Assembly: GCF_005484805.1 (NCBI RefSeq)
Contig: NZ_CP039432.1
Span: 1,736,001-1,800,000 of the forward strand
Direction: 5' to 3'
Length of the DNA stretch: 64,000 bases
Source of the DNA: Rhodococcus sp. SGAir0479
GTDB lineage: Bacteria; Actinomycetota; Actinomycetes; Mycobacteriales; Mycobacteriaceae
Below the pieces are notes generated by a model. That model saw nothing but the letters and a program-made list of their open reading frames with translations, was not told where the DNA came from and ran no database searches. A program made the position numbers and the translations under genes. Below, piece after piece: positions 8,602-16,576 of this stretch (positions are counted from its first letter, which is position 1; each line of letters begins with the position of its first letter).

Positions 8602-9198
8602 ATGCTTGTGCCTCGGCTACAAGTCCTCGGGCTCGTCGTCGGGCCGGTGCTCTTCGCTCTGTCCCCACTGTTTTGGGACGACGGACATTACGGGGTCGTC
8701 GGCGGCATGCTCATCGCCGTGTCGACGGTGCCGTGGGTCTTCGGACTTCTCGGAGAGTACGAGAGGCTTCGCTCGCCCTTTCCCGTCATCTCCGCATTGG
8801 GGTTCCTGCTGGTGCTGGTCGGGATGTTCGGGACCGTCGCATTCGGTTTGCAGGGCTTTTTCGAAGGCGTGTTGGGCGTGACCGAGGGATCCGGTCTCAC
8901 GGGGTTCGAGGGTTACCCGATCGGCGGGGCGGCCGTATTGCTGCTGGCCGGTCCGGTGTTTCCCCTCGCGCTCATCGTTCTCGGTGCGTTGCAGTGGCAC
9001 TCGCGAATATCGCCGCGGGCGTGTGTCGCACTCCTGTGTATTGCGGCAGTTGCGTTTCCGGTTGCCCGGGTGACGCGATCGACCGCGGTGGCTCTCGTCG
9101 CCGACGTCCTCATGGTTGTCGCCTTCTGCTGGCTGGCCTGGTACCGCTGGACGACGACGCCGATCCGACACCACGAAGGGACCACGCAGGCGAGGTAG
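8602..9198 (+). CDS. Hypothetical multi-pass membrane protein
   Basis: 198 residues, almost entirely hydrophobic, with about six transmembrane segments (near residues 3-20, 28-45, 60-80, 110-135, 143-160, 165-185). No domain was recognised. The ATG at 8602 opens directly into the first membrane helix; the longer in-frame extension upstream is polar and unlike a membrane protein. TACCAT ends seven bases before this ATG, consistent with a leaderless transcript. The base composition is slightly less GC-rich than that of the neighbouring metabolic genes. Confidence 0.6.
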   Translation: MLVPRLQVLGLVVGPVLFALSPLFWDDGHYGVVGGMLIAVSTVPWVFGLLGEYERLRSPFPVISALGFLLVLVGMFGTVAFGLQGFFEGVLGVTEGSGLTGFEGYPIGGAAVLLLAGPVFPLALIVLGALQWHSRISPRACVALLCIAAVAFPVARVTRSTAVALVADVLMVVAFCWLAWYRWTTTPIRHHEGTTQAR

Positions 9199-9396
9199 CT
9201 GCAGCCTGTCGGGTCGTCACCGGTAGCCGGTAAGGCGGAACCGCATCGAGGTCGAACCACGCATTCACTGCGTCACCTCCAACGACTGAGGGAACCGGGC
9301 AGACGGCCCGCAGCCCGAGACTATCGAGCGCACCTTGCGCCGCTGCAGGCGCATCGACACAGTTCGGCAGGGCATCGACGGCGCCGATAGGTTCCT

Positions 9397-10137
9397 ATGG
9401 TGGCTACTGATAGGGCGCAGTCGTGGTGGTGTGGGTTCAACGGCAACATCCTCCGCGCGCTCGAAGCGGGGTGGAGTGGGCGCGCGCCGCTGCTGTCCGA
9501 CGAGGTATGTGAGCTGCTCGCCGACGTCGACGCGGCATTCGCCGTCACCGGTGCGGCCACGCCTGGATGGCCGAACCCGTACGAGGACGGCTGCACACCG
9601 GACGAGACGGAATACGAGCGACTCACCGATCCCGACAAGTTCCTGATCGTGGTTGCCCGAGCACGCGCGCGGACCAAGGTGCTCCTCGACCGCGGCTGGG
9701 CGCGCGAGGCGACGGAAGCGAGGTGGGCGCTCCGCCCACTCGACTCCGGCGGCGCCGTAACGATTCTCGAACCGACGGCTGCCGGTGCGGTTCCATTGGT
9801 GTTGACAACACACGCACCGGTGGACAGTGAACACATATTCACGGTGACCGTCGCAGCCGGCGACCCGGCGGTGAGTCTGGCGTCGATTCCCGACTGTGGG
9901 TGCGATGCGTGCGATCGCGGGTCTACAGAACTGTTCGCAGACATCGACCGGTGGGTGCTCTCTGTCGTCGACGGCTCCCTCGACGTTCGCCTCACAGGCG
10001 ACGACTACTCGGTGCGCACGTCCTTCGTCAGCCGAGCCGGCACCGTTCGGGACGTCGAGCAATCCACAGCGTTCACGGCCGCGCCCTGGCCGCCGAACTG
10101 GCGATCCAGGACTCTCGGCGACGCGATCGCGCCGTAG
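9397..10137 (+). CDS. Conserved actinobacterial protein, DUF6226 type
   Basis: 246-residue soluble protein. It contains a hallmark SIPDCGCDACDRGS block (about residues 164-177) with three closely spaced cysteines, and an Asp/Glu/Tyr-rich N-terminal third. The pattern resembles the actinobacterial DUF6226 family, recognised from memory of the cysteine block; function is unknown. No signal peptide or membrane helix. It stands alone, with ~200 bases of featureless DNA before it. Confidence 0.6.
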   Translation: MVATDRAQSWWCGFNGNILRALEAGWSGRAPLLSDEVCELLADVDAAFAVTGAATPGWPNPYEDGCTPDETEYERLTDPDKFLIVVARARARTKVLLDRGWAREATEARWALRPLDSGGAVTILEPTAAGAVPLVLTTHAPVDSEHIFTVTVAAGDPAVSLASIPDCGCDACDRGSTELFADIDRWVLSVVDGSLDVRLTGDDYSVRTSFVSRAGTVRDVEQSTAFTAAPWPPNWRSRTLGDAIAP

Positions 10138-10298
10138 CCTGCGATCTTCGGCGATCTCCGGAAAGGGTGGCGGGCGTGGAGGGAGAAGTGGAGCAGAGAA
10201 GGCGGCGCCCACTCCCCCGGAGGCCTCATGATCCGGCTCCCGTCAATGTCGGGAACAGCACACCCGAGGGGCGGCGATTGGGACGAGTTTGTTTGGCA

Positions 10299-10409
10299 GT
10301 GAAGGCTGTTCGCCGACTAGCCTTCGAGGCCGCGTTGGCTGACCTGCCCGACACCGAGCTACGGGCCCTGCTCGACCTCGACGCGATCGGAACCCCGCAA
10401 TGGGTGTGA
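10299..10409 (+). CDS. Possible 36-residue ORF coupled to the SWIM gene
   Basis: GTG-started ORF whose stop lies 10 bases inside the SWIM gene, so translation could be coupled. The product is an amphipathic, Leu/Ala/Asp-rich peptide (LAFEAALADLPDTELRALLD). It is either a small coupled gene or the remnant of a larger one. Nothing else was seen in 10138-10398. Confidence 0.25.
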   Translation: MKAVRRLAFEAALADLPDTELRALLDLDAIGTPQWV

Positions 10410-10969
10410 AGTTCGGCGTCACCGCGTGGGGCCGCGCGTGGCTGCGAACCGTCGAATCGACCGGCGCGTCCTCACCGAACTCGTTGTTGCCGCAGGCTCG
10501 CATCCTTGTGGGCAAGGGCTCGGTCACCCTCATTGCCGTCGAGACGGGCCGAATTCGTGCCGAAGTGACCGTTCGGGACAGGGTGGTTCCGGTCGAAATC
10601 GCCGTACCGCTGTGGAGCGATGTGGAATCAGCCGCCGTACGCGATCTCGTCGCTCGTGCCGGCTCCCGGAACCGCGCGGTGGCGGCCGGCGAGATCCCCG
10701 ACTCGCTTGTTGCCGATCTGACGGCAAAGTCCATCTCGGTCGCCGGAGACCCGGAGGCACACAACACGACCTGCGCGTGCTCAGGCCGCAAGCGCCCGTG
10801 TTTGCACCACCTGGCCGCCATTTACCAATTGGTTGTGCAGATCGACGAGGAACCGGCACTCGCCGTCGCGCTGAGGGACAGCCCTTCGCTCACGGCAGGC
10901 CGTACCGCTGCGGCCGCGGACGTGCTTCCGCTGGACCAAATCGACGCAGCCACCTTCTACGGCGACTGA
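10400..10969 (+). CDS. SWIM zinc-finger protein
   Basis: 189 residues. The N-terminus (FGVTAWGRAWLRTVES) is the usual opening of actinobacterial SWIM proteins, and the SWIM zinc site CxC...CxH is seen as TCACSGRKRPCLHHLA at about residues 130-145. SWIM domains bind DNA or proteins and are normally encoded next to an SNF2-type helicase; no such partner is present here. At 189 residues it is shorter than most relatives, so the C-terminus may be reduced. It is followed by a bidirectional hairpin. Confidence 0.75.
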   Translation: MGVKFGVTAWGRAWLRTVESTGASSPNSLLPQARILVGKGSVTLIAVETGRIRAEVTVRDRVVPVEIAVPLWSDVESAAVRDLVARAGSRNRAVAAGEIPDSLVADLTAKSISVAGDPEAHNTTCACSGRKRPCLHHLAAIYQLVVQIDEEPALAVALRDSPSLTAGRTAAAADVLPLDQIDAATFYGD

Positions 10970-11014
10970 CCGCGCGCACGGGTCGATCGTCGTCCACTCT
11001 CCTGCACTGCCCGT

Positions 11015-11045
11015 ACCGCGGAGCCGGGCCACCCGGCCCCGCGGT
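11015..11045. terminator. Bidirectional hairpin between the SWIM gene and ribH
   Basis: ACCGCGG at 11015-11021 pairs with CCGCGGT at 11039-11045, and CCGGG with CCCGG inside, separated by one 2x2 mismatch and closed by a 3-base loop. It lies between convergent genes. Confidence 0.6.
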
Positions 11046-11073
11046 TCGAGGCGACGGTGGGGCGCGGGCCGGA

Positions 11074-11511
11074 CTACTTGATGGTCGCGAGCGAAGCCAG
11101 GGTGCCGGAGCAGGCGTCCGCGACCTCCGCACCCTTCTTGTCGAAGTGGGCGGTGAAGAAGTCCGCGTGGTCGGAGTGCTCGTGGAAGTGGTGCGGAGTG
11201 AGTACCGCGGAGAACACCGGCACATCGGTGTCGAGCTGGACCCGCATCAGGCCGTCGATCACCGCGGAGGCCACGAACTCGTGCCGGTAGATGCCACCGT
11301 CGACGACGAGCCCGGCGGTGACGATGGCGTCGAACCGGCCGGTGCGGGCCAGCCGCTGCGCGTGCAGCGGGATCTCGAAGGCTCCGGGTGTCTCGAAGAA
11401 CTCGATGTCGGCGGGGTCGTGGCCCAGCTCGCGCCAGCGGGTGACGAACGCCTCCCGCGCATGGTCGACGATGGATCGGTGCCAGGTGGCCTGGACGAAG
11501 GCGATGGTCAT
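11074..11511 (-). CDS. ribH: 6,7-dimethyl-8-ribityllumazine synthase, RibH2 type
   Basis: Condenses 5-amino-6-ribitylaminouracil with 3,4-dihydroxy-2-butanone 4-phosphate in riboflavin synthesis. 145 residues from ATG 11511 (a TTG two codons upstream is less likely). Family blocks are TPGAFEIPL, GLVVDGGIYRHEFVASAVI and the His-rich VLTPHHFHEHSDHADFF, which contains the catalytic histidine. This last block is typical of Brucella/Mesorhizobium RibH2 rather than of the main actinobacterial RibH. No other riboflavin gene is nearby; the gene ends a tight minus-strand run behind a phosphoesterase. It is likely a second lumazine synthase with a special role. Confidence 0.85.
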   Translation of the reverse strand: MTIAFVQATWHRSIVDHAREAFVTRWRELGHDPADIEFFETPGAFEIPLHAQRLARTGRFDAIVTAGLVVDGGIYRHEFVASAVIDGLMRVQLDTDVPVFSAVLTPHHFHEHSDHADFFTAHFDKKGAEVADACSGTLASLATIK

Positions 11512-11520
11512 AGCCAAATG

Positions 11521-11697
11521 TTAGTGCCGGGCCCGGACGCCACATCCGCTCGCACCAGTGCCACGCTTCGGAACGTGCTCCCGCCCAGGTCGGCCCACCT
11601 GCTCCCGCCGGTCCAGGTACTGGAGATGTTTCGGCGGATCGTGTCGAGGCTTCGTCGCGCCTTGGACGAGGGGTGCCCAGCGCAGTTCCTCGATCAC
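11521..11697 (-). CDS. Possible 58-residue protein between phosphoesterase and ribH
   Basis: GTG start overlaps the phosphoesterase stop (GTGA) and the TAA stop lies nine bases before the ribH ATG, so the ORF exactly fills the gap in the run. The product is basic and polar (IEELRWAPLVQGATKPRH at the start, GASGCGVRARH at the end). No family is recognised. Codon use is weaker in the 3' half, so it may be non-coding. Confidence 0.35.
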   Translation of the reverse strand: MIEELRWAPLVQGATKPRHDPPKHLQYLDRREQVGRPGREHVPKRGTGASGCGVRARH

Positions 11698-12212
11698 CGT
11701 CCGACGCCGGCTGCCCGTACCGGAATGCGATGCAACTCCACGTCCCCCAGCGTGCCGGCCTCGACCGTCGCGGTCATGTACGTGCAGTGCGGCTGTCGGC
11801 GTCGGTCGGTCGGCGAGCCCGGATTGAGCAGCCGGAGACCACTCGGCGTCGTGGTGTCCCACGGGATGTGGGAGTGACCGAACACCAACACGTCGGTGTC
11901 GGGATAGGCCGCGGCCATGCGCTTCTCGCGTCCGGTCGAGGCGCCGGTCTCGTGCACCACGGCCAGCCGAATCCCGTCGAGGGTCGCCCGCGCGATCTCC
12001 GGCAGCCGTGCCCGTAGGGCCGGTCCGTCGTTGTTGCCCCAGCACGCGATCAGCCGCTCGGCCCGGTCCTCGAGCTCGTCGAGCAACCCCACCTCGATCC
12101 AGTCGCCCGCGTGGACGACGACGTCGGCGCGGTCCACCTCGTCCCACACGACGGCCGGCAGGGAACGTGCCCGTGCGGGCACGTGGGTGTCGGCCAACAG
12201 CAACAACCTCAT
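11694..12212 (-). CDS. Calcineurin-like metallophosphoesterase (YfcE/MJ0936 type)
   Basis: 172-residue two-metal phosphoesterase. The metal-binding motifs are complete and in order: LADTH (residue ~7), HAGDW, GNND, VVHE and GHSH. The ATG at 12212 is chosen because the first beta strand (MRLLLLADTH) begins there. Small phosphodiesterases of this family act on varied substrates, so the real one cannot be assigned. It is the first gene of a minus-strand run toward ribH and diverges from an SDR 42 bases away. Confidence 0.85.
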   Translation of the reverse strand: MRLLLLADTHVPARARSLPAVVWDEVDRADVVVHAGDWIEVGLLDELEDRAERLIACWGNNDGPALRARLPEIARATLDGIRLAVVHETGASTGREKRMAAAYPDTDVLVFGHSHIPWDTTTPSGLRLLNPGSPTDRRRQPHCTYMTATVEAGTLGDVELHRIPVRAAGVGR

Positions 12213-12254
12213 CCCTTCAGTGTGCCGCTCCCAGCTATTGGGTATTCCTCGGAC

Positions 12255-13052
12255 ATGACCGCTCCGACACATCCCCGGCTCGCCGTCGTCACCGGCGCAG
12301 ACTCCGGTATGGGCAAGGCCACCGCCGAACTCCTCGCCTCAGAGGGGTACGACGTCGGCATCACCTTCCACACCGACGAGGCCGGCGCCGACGACACCCG
12401 CGCGGCCGTCGAACAGCGCGGACAACGCTGCTACGTCGCCCGTCAGGACCTGACGAGCCCGGACACCGCCGACACGATCGACCGCCTCGCGCAACAGCTC
12501 GGCGGCCTCGGGGTGCTGGTGAACAACGCCGGCACCGGACACCGGGACCGGGCGCTCGATCTGACCTACGACCAGTGGCGCGAAGTCCTCGCCACCGACC
12601 TCGACGGGCCGTTCCTGTGCTCGCAACGCGCGGCACGCCTGATGGTCGACGCCGGCCGGGGCGGCCGGATCGTCAACGTCACCAGCGTCCACGAACACGT
12701 GCCGCGTTTCGGCGCGTCCGCGTACTGCTCGGCGAAGGCCGGATTGGGGATGCTGACCCAGTGCCTCGCACTCGAACTCGCCCCGCACGGCATCACCGTC
12801 AATGCCGTCGCGCCGGGTGAGATCGCCACCCCGATGACCGGCATGGACGAAGCCGACGCCTTCCACGAAGACCGCCCGGGCAACCCGACCGGACGCCCCG
12901 GCCACGTCAACGAGATCGCTTCCGTCATCGCCTTCCTCGCGTCGCCCCGCTCGTCGTACCTGACGGGTCGCTCGATCCCGGTCGACGGGGGGCTGATGCT
13001 CATGGCCGCGCACGGGCACGACATGAACGACGGCAGCTGGCGCGAACTCTGA
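12255..13052 (+). CDS. SDR-family oxidoreductase
   Basis: 265-residue classical short-chain dehydrogenase. It shows the NAD(P) motif TGADSGMGKA (residues ~14-23), NNAG (~88), the catalytic Ser in NVTSVHE, and Tyr/Lys in YCSAK. The C-terminus SSYLTGRSIPVDGG is the usual SDR ending. A basic residue directly after the first strand is lacking, so cofactor preference is uncertain. It is divergent from the phosphoesterase; substrate unknown, annotated in relatives as glucose-1-dehydrogenase or 3-oxoacyl reductase-like. Confidence 0.85.
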   Translation: MTAPTHPRLAVVTGADSGMGKATAELLASEGYDVGITFHTDEAGADDTRAAVEQRGQRCYVARQDLTSPDTADTIDRLAQQLGGLGVLVNNAGTGHRDRALDLTYDQWREVLATDLDGPFLCSQRAARLMVDAGRGGRIVNVTSVHEHVPRFGASAYCSAKAGLGMLTQCLALELAPHGITVNAVAPGEIATPMTGMDEADAFHEDRPGNPTGRPGHVNEIASVIAFLASPRSSYLTGRSIPVDGGLMLMAAHGHDMNDGSWREL

Positions 13053-13131
13053 CGTCGCCGCGCACCGACAACGCCACCCGAGACGCGGGGCCGGTTCGCG
13101 TCCCGGTGGGGTTACGGGGGAAGCTGTAACC

Positions 13132-14592
13132 ATGACCTCCGAGACTTCTGCCAGCACCGAGGCTGCCCGCGCCCAGATCGGCGTCACCGGGCTCGCCGTC
13201 ATGGGTTCCAACATCGCCCGCAACTTCGCCCGCCACGGACACACGGTGGCCCTGCACAATCGCAGCATCGCGAAGACGGACGCGCTCCTGGCCGAGCACG
13301 GCGACGACGGCGATTTCGTCCGCACCGAGACCATCGAGGAGTTCGTCGGCGCGCTGCAGAAGCCGCGCCGCGTGCTGATCATGGTCAAGGCCGGCGCCGC
13401 GACCGACGCGGTCATCGAGGAACTCGCCGACGCGATGGAGCCCGGTGACATCATCATCGACGGCGGCAACGCGCTGTACACCGACACGATCCGCCGCGAG
13501 GCGGCGTTGCGCGAGCGCGGCCTGCACTTCGTCGGCGCCGGCATCTCCGGCGGCGAGGAGGGCGCACTCAACGGCCCGTCGATCATGCCGGGCGGCCCCA
13601 AGGAGTCGTACGAGGCGCTCGGTCCGCTGCTCGAGTCCATCTCGGCGCACGTCGACGGCACTCCCTGCTGCACCCACATCGGCCCGGACGGTTCCGGCCA
13701 CTTCGTGAAGATGGTGCACAACGGCATCGAGTACGCCGACATGCAGCTCATCGGCGAGGCGTACAACCTGTTCCGCGACGCGCTGGGCTTCGACGCCGAG
13801 CAGGTCGCCGACGTGTTCACCGAGTGGAACTCCGGCGACCTCGAGAGCTACCTGGTGGAGATCACCGCCGAGGTGCTGCGCCAGAAGGACGCCAAGACCG
13901 GCAAGGCGCTGGTCGACGTGATCGTCGACGCCGCCGAGCAGAAGGGCACCGGCCGGTGGACGGTCAAGTCCGCGCTCGACCTCGGGGTGCCGGTCACCGG
14001 CATCGCCGAGGCCGTGTTCGCCCGCGCGCTGTCCGGTTCACGTGAGCAGCGCAAGGCCGCGCAGGGCCTGGCGTCCGGCGACCTGGGAGCCAAGCCGACC
14101 GACGTCCAGCAGTTCACCGAGGACATCCGGCGCGCGCTGTACGCGTCCAAGATCGTTGCGTACGCGCAGGGCTTCGATCAGATCCGCGCCGGCAGCGAGG
14201 AGTACGGCTGGGATCTCACGCCCGGTGACCTCGCCACCATCTGGCGCGGCGGCTGCATCATCCGCGCCCGCTTCCTCAACCGGATCAAGGAGGCGTACGA
14301 CACCAACCCGGACCTGACGTCGCTGATCGTCGAGCCGTACTTCCGCGAGGCGATCGAGAACGCGATCGACAGCTGGCGTCGGGTCGTCGTCACCGCCACC
14401 ACGCTCGGCATCCCGGTGCCGGCGTTCGCGTCGTCGCTGTCCTACTACGACGGTCTGCGCGCCGAGCGACTGCCGGCAGCGCTCACCCAGGGTCAGCGCG
14501 ACTTCTTCGGCGCCCACACCTACGAGCGTGTCGACATGCCGGGCAAGTTCCACACCCTCTGGAGTGGGGACCGCTCCGAGATCGAGGCCTGA
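13132..14592 (+). CDS. gnd: 6-phosphogluconate dehydrogenase, decarboxylating
   Basis: Converts 6-phosphogluconate to ribulose 5-phosphate with release of CO2 in the pentose phosphate pathway. At 486 residues it is the long, NADP-type form. It has the nucleotide motif GLAVMGSN near the N-terminus, the substrate block GGEEGALNGPSIMPGG and the catalytic-lysine region GHFVKMVHNGIEYADMQL. A GGGGGAAG ribosome site lies before the ATG. It corresponds to Rv1844c, which in M. tuberculosis adjoins blaI-blaR and guaB1; here other genes have been inserted on both sides. A very stable hairpin follows. Confidence 0.95.
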   Translation: MTSETSASTEAARAQIGVTGLAVMGSNIARNFARHGHTVALHNRSIAKTDALLAEHGDDGDFVRTETIEEFVGALQKPRRVLIMVKAGAATDAVIEELADAMEPGDIIIDGGNALYTDTIRREAALRERGLHFVGAGISGGEEGALNGPSIMPGGPKESYEALGPLLESISAHVDGTPCCTHIGPDGSGHFVKMVHNGIEYADMQLIGEAYNLFRDALGFDAEQVADVFTEWNSGDLESYLVEITAEVLRQKDAKTGKALVDVIVDAAEQKGTGRWTVKSALDLGVPVTGIAEAVFARALSGSREQRKAAQGLASGDLGAKPTDVQQFTEDIRRALYASKIVAYAQGFDQIRAGSEEYGWDLTPGDLATIWRGGCIIRARFLNRIKEAYDTNPDLTSLIVEPYFREAIENAIDSWRRVVVTATTLGIPVPAFASSLSYYDGLRAERLPAALTQGQRDFFGAHTYERVDMPGKFHTLWSGDRSEIEA

Positions 14593-14602
14593 GACTCCGA
14601 CG

Positions 14603-14644
14603 ACGCGACGGGGGCGGACGCTGCGGCGTCCGCCCCCGTCGCGT
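14603..14644. terminator. Bidirectional terminator, 19-bp perfect stem
   Basis: Arms 14603-14621 and 14626-14644 are perfect reverse complements with a 4-base TGCG loop, placed between the convergent gnd and deaminase genes (deaminase stop at 14646). One of the strongest hairpins in the window. Confidence 0.85.
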
Positions 14645-14645
14645 G

Positions 14646-15149
14646 TCAGGCGCCGTGCAGGCGCTGGTGGAGCCGGTGAACGTCCTCGACGAGTTCGGGG
14701 ATCGGCCCCACCACGGTGACGGCCGGCGCCACCTCGCGGATCGGCAACGGACGCACCGGCGCCGGCGGCACCCCCATTTCGTCGAGCCACGACACCAGTT
14801 GCGAGGTGGAACTGACGTACACGATGCGCCCGAGGCCCACCCACGCATGCGCCGCCGCGCACATCACGCAGTGCTCCCCCGACGTGTACACGGTGGCGCC
14901 CGCGCGCTGCTCCTCGGTCAGGTGCTCGGCCGCCCAGCGCGCCAGCGCGAACTCGGGGTGGCGGGTGCGATCGCCGTCGGCGATGCGGTTGCGGTCCTCG
15001 GCGACGGCGGTGCCGTCCGCGGTGGCGAGGACGGAGCCGAACGGCTCGTCCCCCGCCGCGAGCGCCTCGGCGGCGAGTTCGACGCACCGCCGCAGGTGCC
15101 CCATCTCGATCTCGGTGACCAGTTGCTCGGTCCGGTGCGATTCCGACAC
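14646..15149 (-). CDS. Nucleoside deaminase (CDA fold)
   Basis: 167-residue zinc deaminase. The zinc/catalytic motifs are HPEFA (about residue 67, His ligand and Glu) and EHCVMCAAAH (about residue 92), where the usual PCxxC is replaced by HCxxC. The GTG at 15149 is selected because GGAGG lies six bases upstream. The family deaminates guanine, cytosine or adenosine; the closest layout is that of stand-alone guanine/nucleoside deaminases, not TadA. The C-terminal ~45 residues form an extra cap with EDVHRLHQRLHG. Confidence 0.78.
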   Translation of the reverse strand: MSESHRTEQLVTEIEMGHLRRCVELAAEALAAGDEPFGSVLATADGTAVAEDRNRIADGDRTRHPEFALARWAAEHLTEEQRAGATVYTSGEHCVMCAAAHAWVGLGRIVYVSSTSQLVSWLDEMGVPPAPVRPLPIREVAPAVTVVGPIPELVEDVHRLHQRLHGA

Positions 15150-15231
15150 ATCTACCTCCACGTTCGGCGAAACCGCGATTGTGCCACCCGCGGTAGCCTG
15201 ACACATCACCCACGGAAGGCCCACTCGTTCC

Positions 15232-16572
15232 ATGCCCGACCGTCCCACCCCCACGTTCGCGCAGCTCGGTCTGCCGCCGACGTTGGTGCACTCCCTCGGC
15301 CGCGAGGGCATCGCGGCGCCGTTCCCGATCCAGGCGGCCGTCATCCCGGACATCCTCGCCGGGCGGGACGTCCTCGGCCGGGGGCCGACCGGGTCGGGTA
15401 AGACGCTCGCGTTCGGGCTGCCGCTGCTGGTGCGCCTCAAGGGCGGCGCGAGCCGCCCCGGGCGCCCCCGCGCGATCGTGCTGGCGCCCACCCGCGAACT
15501 GGCCGCCCAGATCGAGAAGGCGCTCGACGAACCGGCGCTCGCGCTCGGCCTGCGGACCGCCGCGATCGTCGGTGGTGTCCCGTTCAAGGGCCAGGCCGTC
15601 CGGCTCGCCCGGGTCGTCGACATCGTTATCGCGACGCCGGGCCGGTTGGCCGACCATCTGGCGCAGGGCACCATCGTGCTCGACGATGTCCGGATCACCA
15701 CCGTCGACGAGGCCGACCACATGGCCGAACTCGGCTTCCTGCCGCAGGTCACCGAGATCCTCGACCGCACCCCGGCGTCGGCGCAGCGACTGCTGTTCTC
15801 GGCGACGCTCGACGGCGAGGTCGACACCCTCGTCGCGCGCTACCTGAACCACCCGATCACGCACGCGACGGCCGAGGCCGTCGCCGCCGTCGACACGATG
15901 GAGCACCACGTGCTGCACGTGCCGCGGGAGATCAAGTACGCCACCGTCGCGCGCATCGCGGCGCGGCCCGGGAAGACGCTGCTGTTCGTCCGCACCAAGG
16001 CGGGGGTGGACCGGCTCACCGCCGAGCTGCGCGCCGTCGGGATCGCGGCGGGCGGTCTGCACGGCGACAAGCCACAGGGCCACCGCACCCGCGTCCTCGC
16101 CGAATTCACCGACGGAACCGCCCCGGTCCTCGTCGCCACCGACGTCGCGGCGCGCGGCATCCATGTCGACGACGTCTCGCTCGTGGTGCACGTCGACCCG
16201 CCGACCGAGCCCAAGGCGTACCTGCACCGGGCTGGACGCACCGCCCGCGCGGGTGAATCCGGGGTGGTGGTGACGCTGGTGACCGAGGACGAACGCGCTG
16301 CCGCCGACAAGGTGATGCGGGCGGCGGCCGTCGACGCCGCGACGCTGCCGGTGGGCGGCGAGGACCGGCGCTGGACGGCGGTCACCGGGGCGCGGGAGCC
16401 CAGCGGCATCCCCGTGCCCGACCGCGTTCCGGAGCCACCGACACCGGCACCGGCCCGGGCCGAGAAACCGTGGGGCGGGCGCGGCCCGCGGCCGGGAACG
16501 CGCCCGCGCGGCGAACAGCGTCGTGGCCGCACCGATTCCGGGCACGGGCGGCGCCGCCGCGGGGCACACTGA
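15232..16572 (+). CDS. DEAD-box RNA helicase (second copy)
   Basis: 446-residue ATP-dependent RNA helicase with all motifs: PTGSGKT (52-58), APTREL (85-90), ATPGRLADH, VDEADHM (DEAD 159-162), LFSATLD, LVATDVAARG, HRAGRTAR. It shares several blocks with the helicase at 5.3 kb (ALDEADQMADMGFLP versus TVDEADHMAELGFLP), so the two are paralogues; this one is intact and has a much shorter basic tail (~70 residues, RGPRPGTRPRGEQRRG). It is divergent from the deaminase. Likely role in RNA remodelling or ribosome assembly. Confidence 0.9.
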   Translation: MPDRPTPTFAQLGLPPTLVHSLGREGIAAPFPIQAAVIPDILAGRDVLGRGPTGSGKTLAFGLPLLVRLKGGASRPGRPRAIVLAPTRELAAQIEKALDEPALALGLRTAAIVGGVPFKGQAVRLARVVDIVIATPGRLADHLAQGTIVLDDVRITTVDEADHMAELGFLPQVTEILDRTPASAQRLLFSATLDGEVDTLVARYLNHPITHATAEAVAAVDTMEHHVLHVPREIKYATVARIAARPGKTLLFVRTKAGVDRLTAELRAVGIAAGGLHGDKPQGHRTRVLAEFTDGTAPVLVATDVAARGIHVDDVSLVVHVDPPTEPKAYLHRAGRTARAGESGVVVTLVTEDERAAADKVMRAAAVDAATLPVGGEDRRWTAVTGAREPSGIPVPDRVPEPPTPAPARAEKPWGGRGPRPGTRPRGEQRRGRTDSGHGRRRRGAH

Positions 16573-16576
16573 GCCG

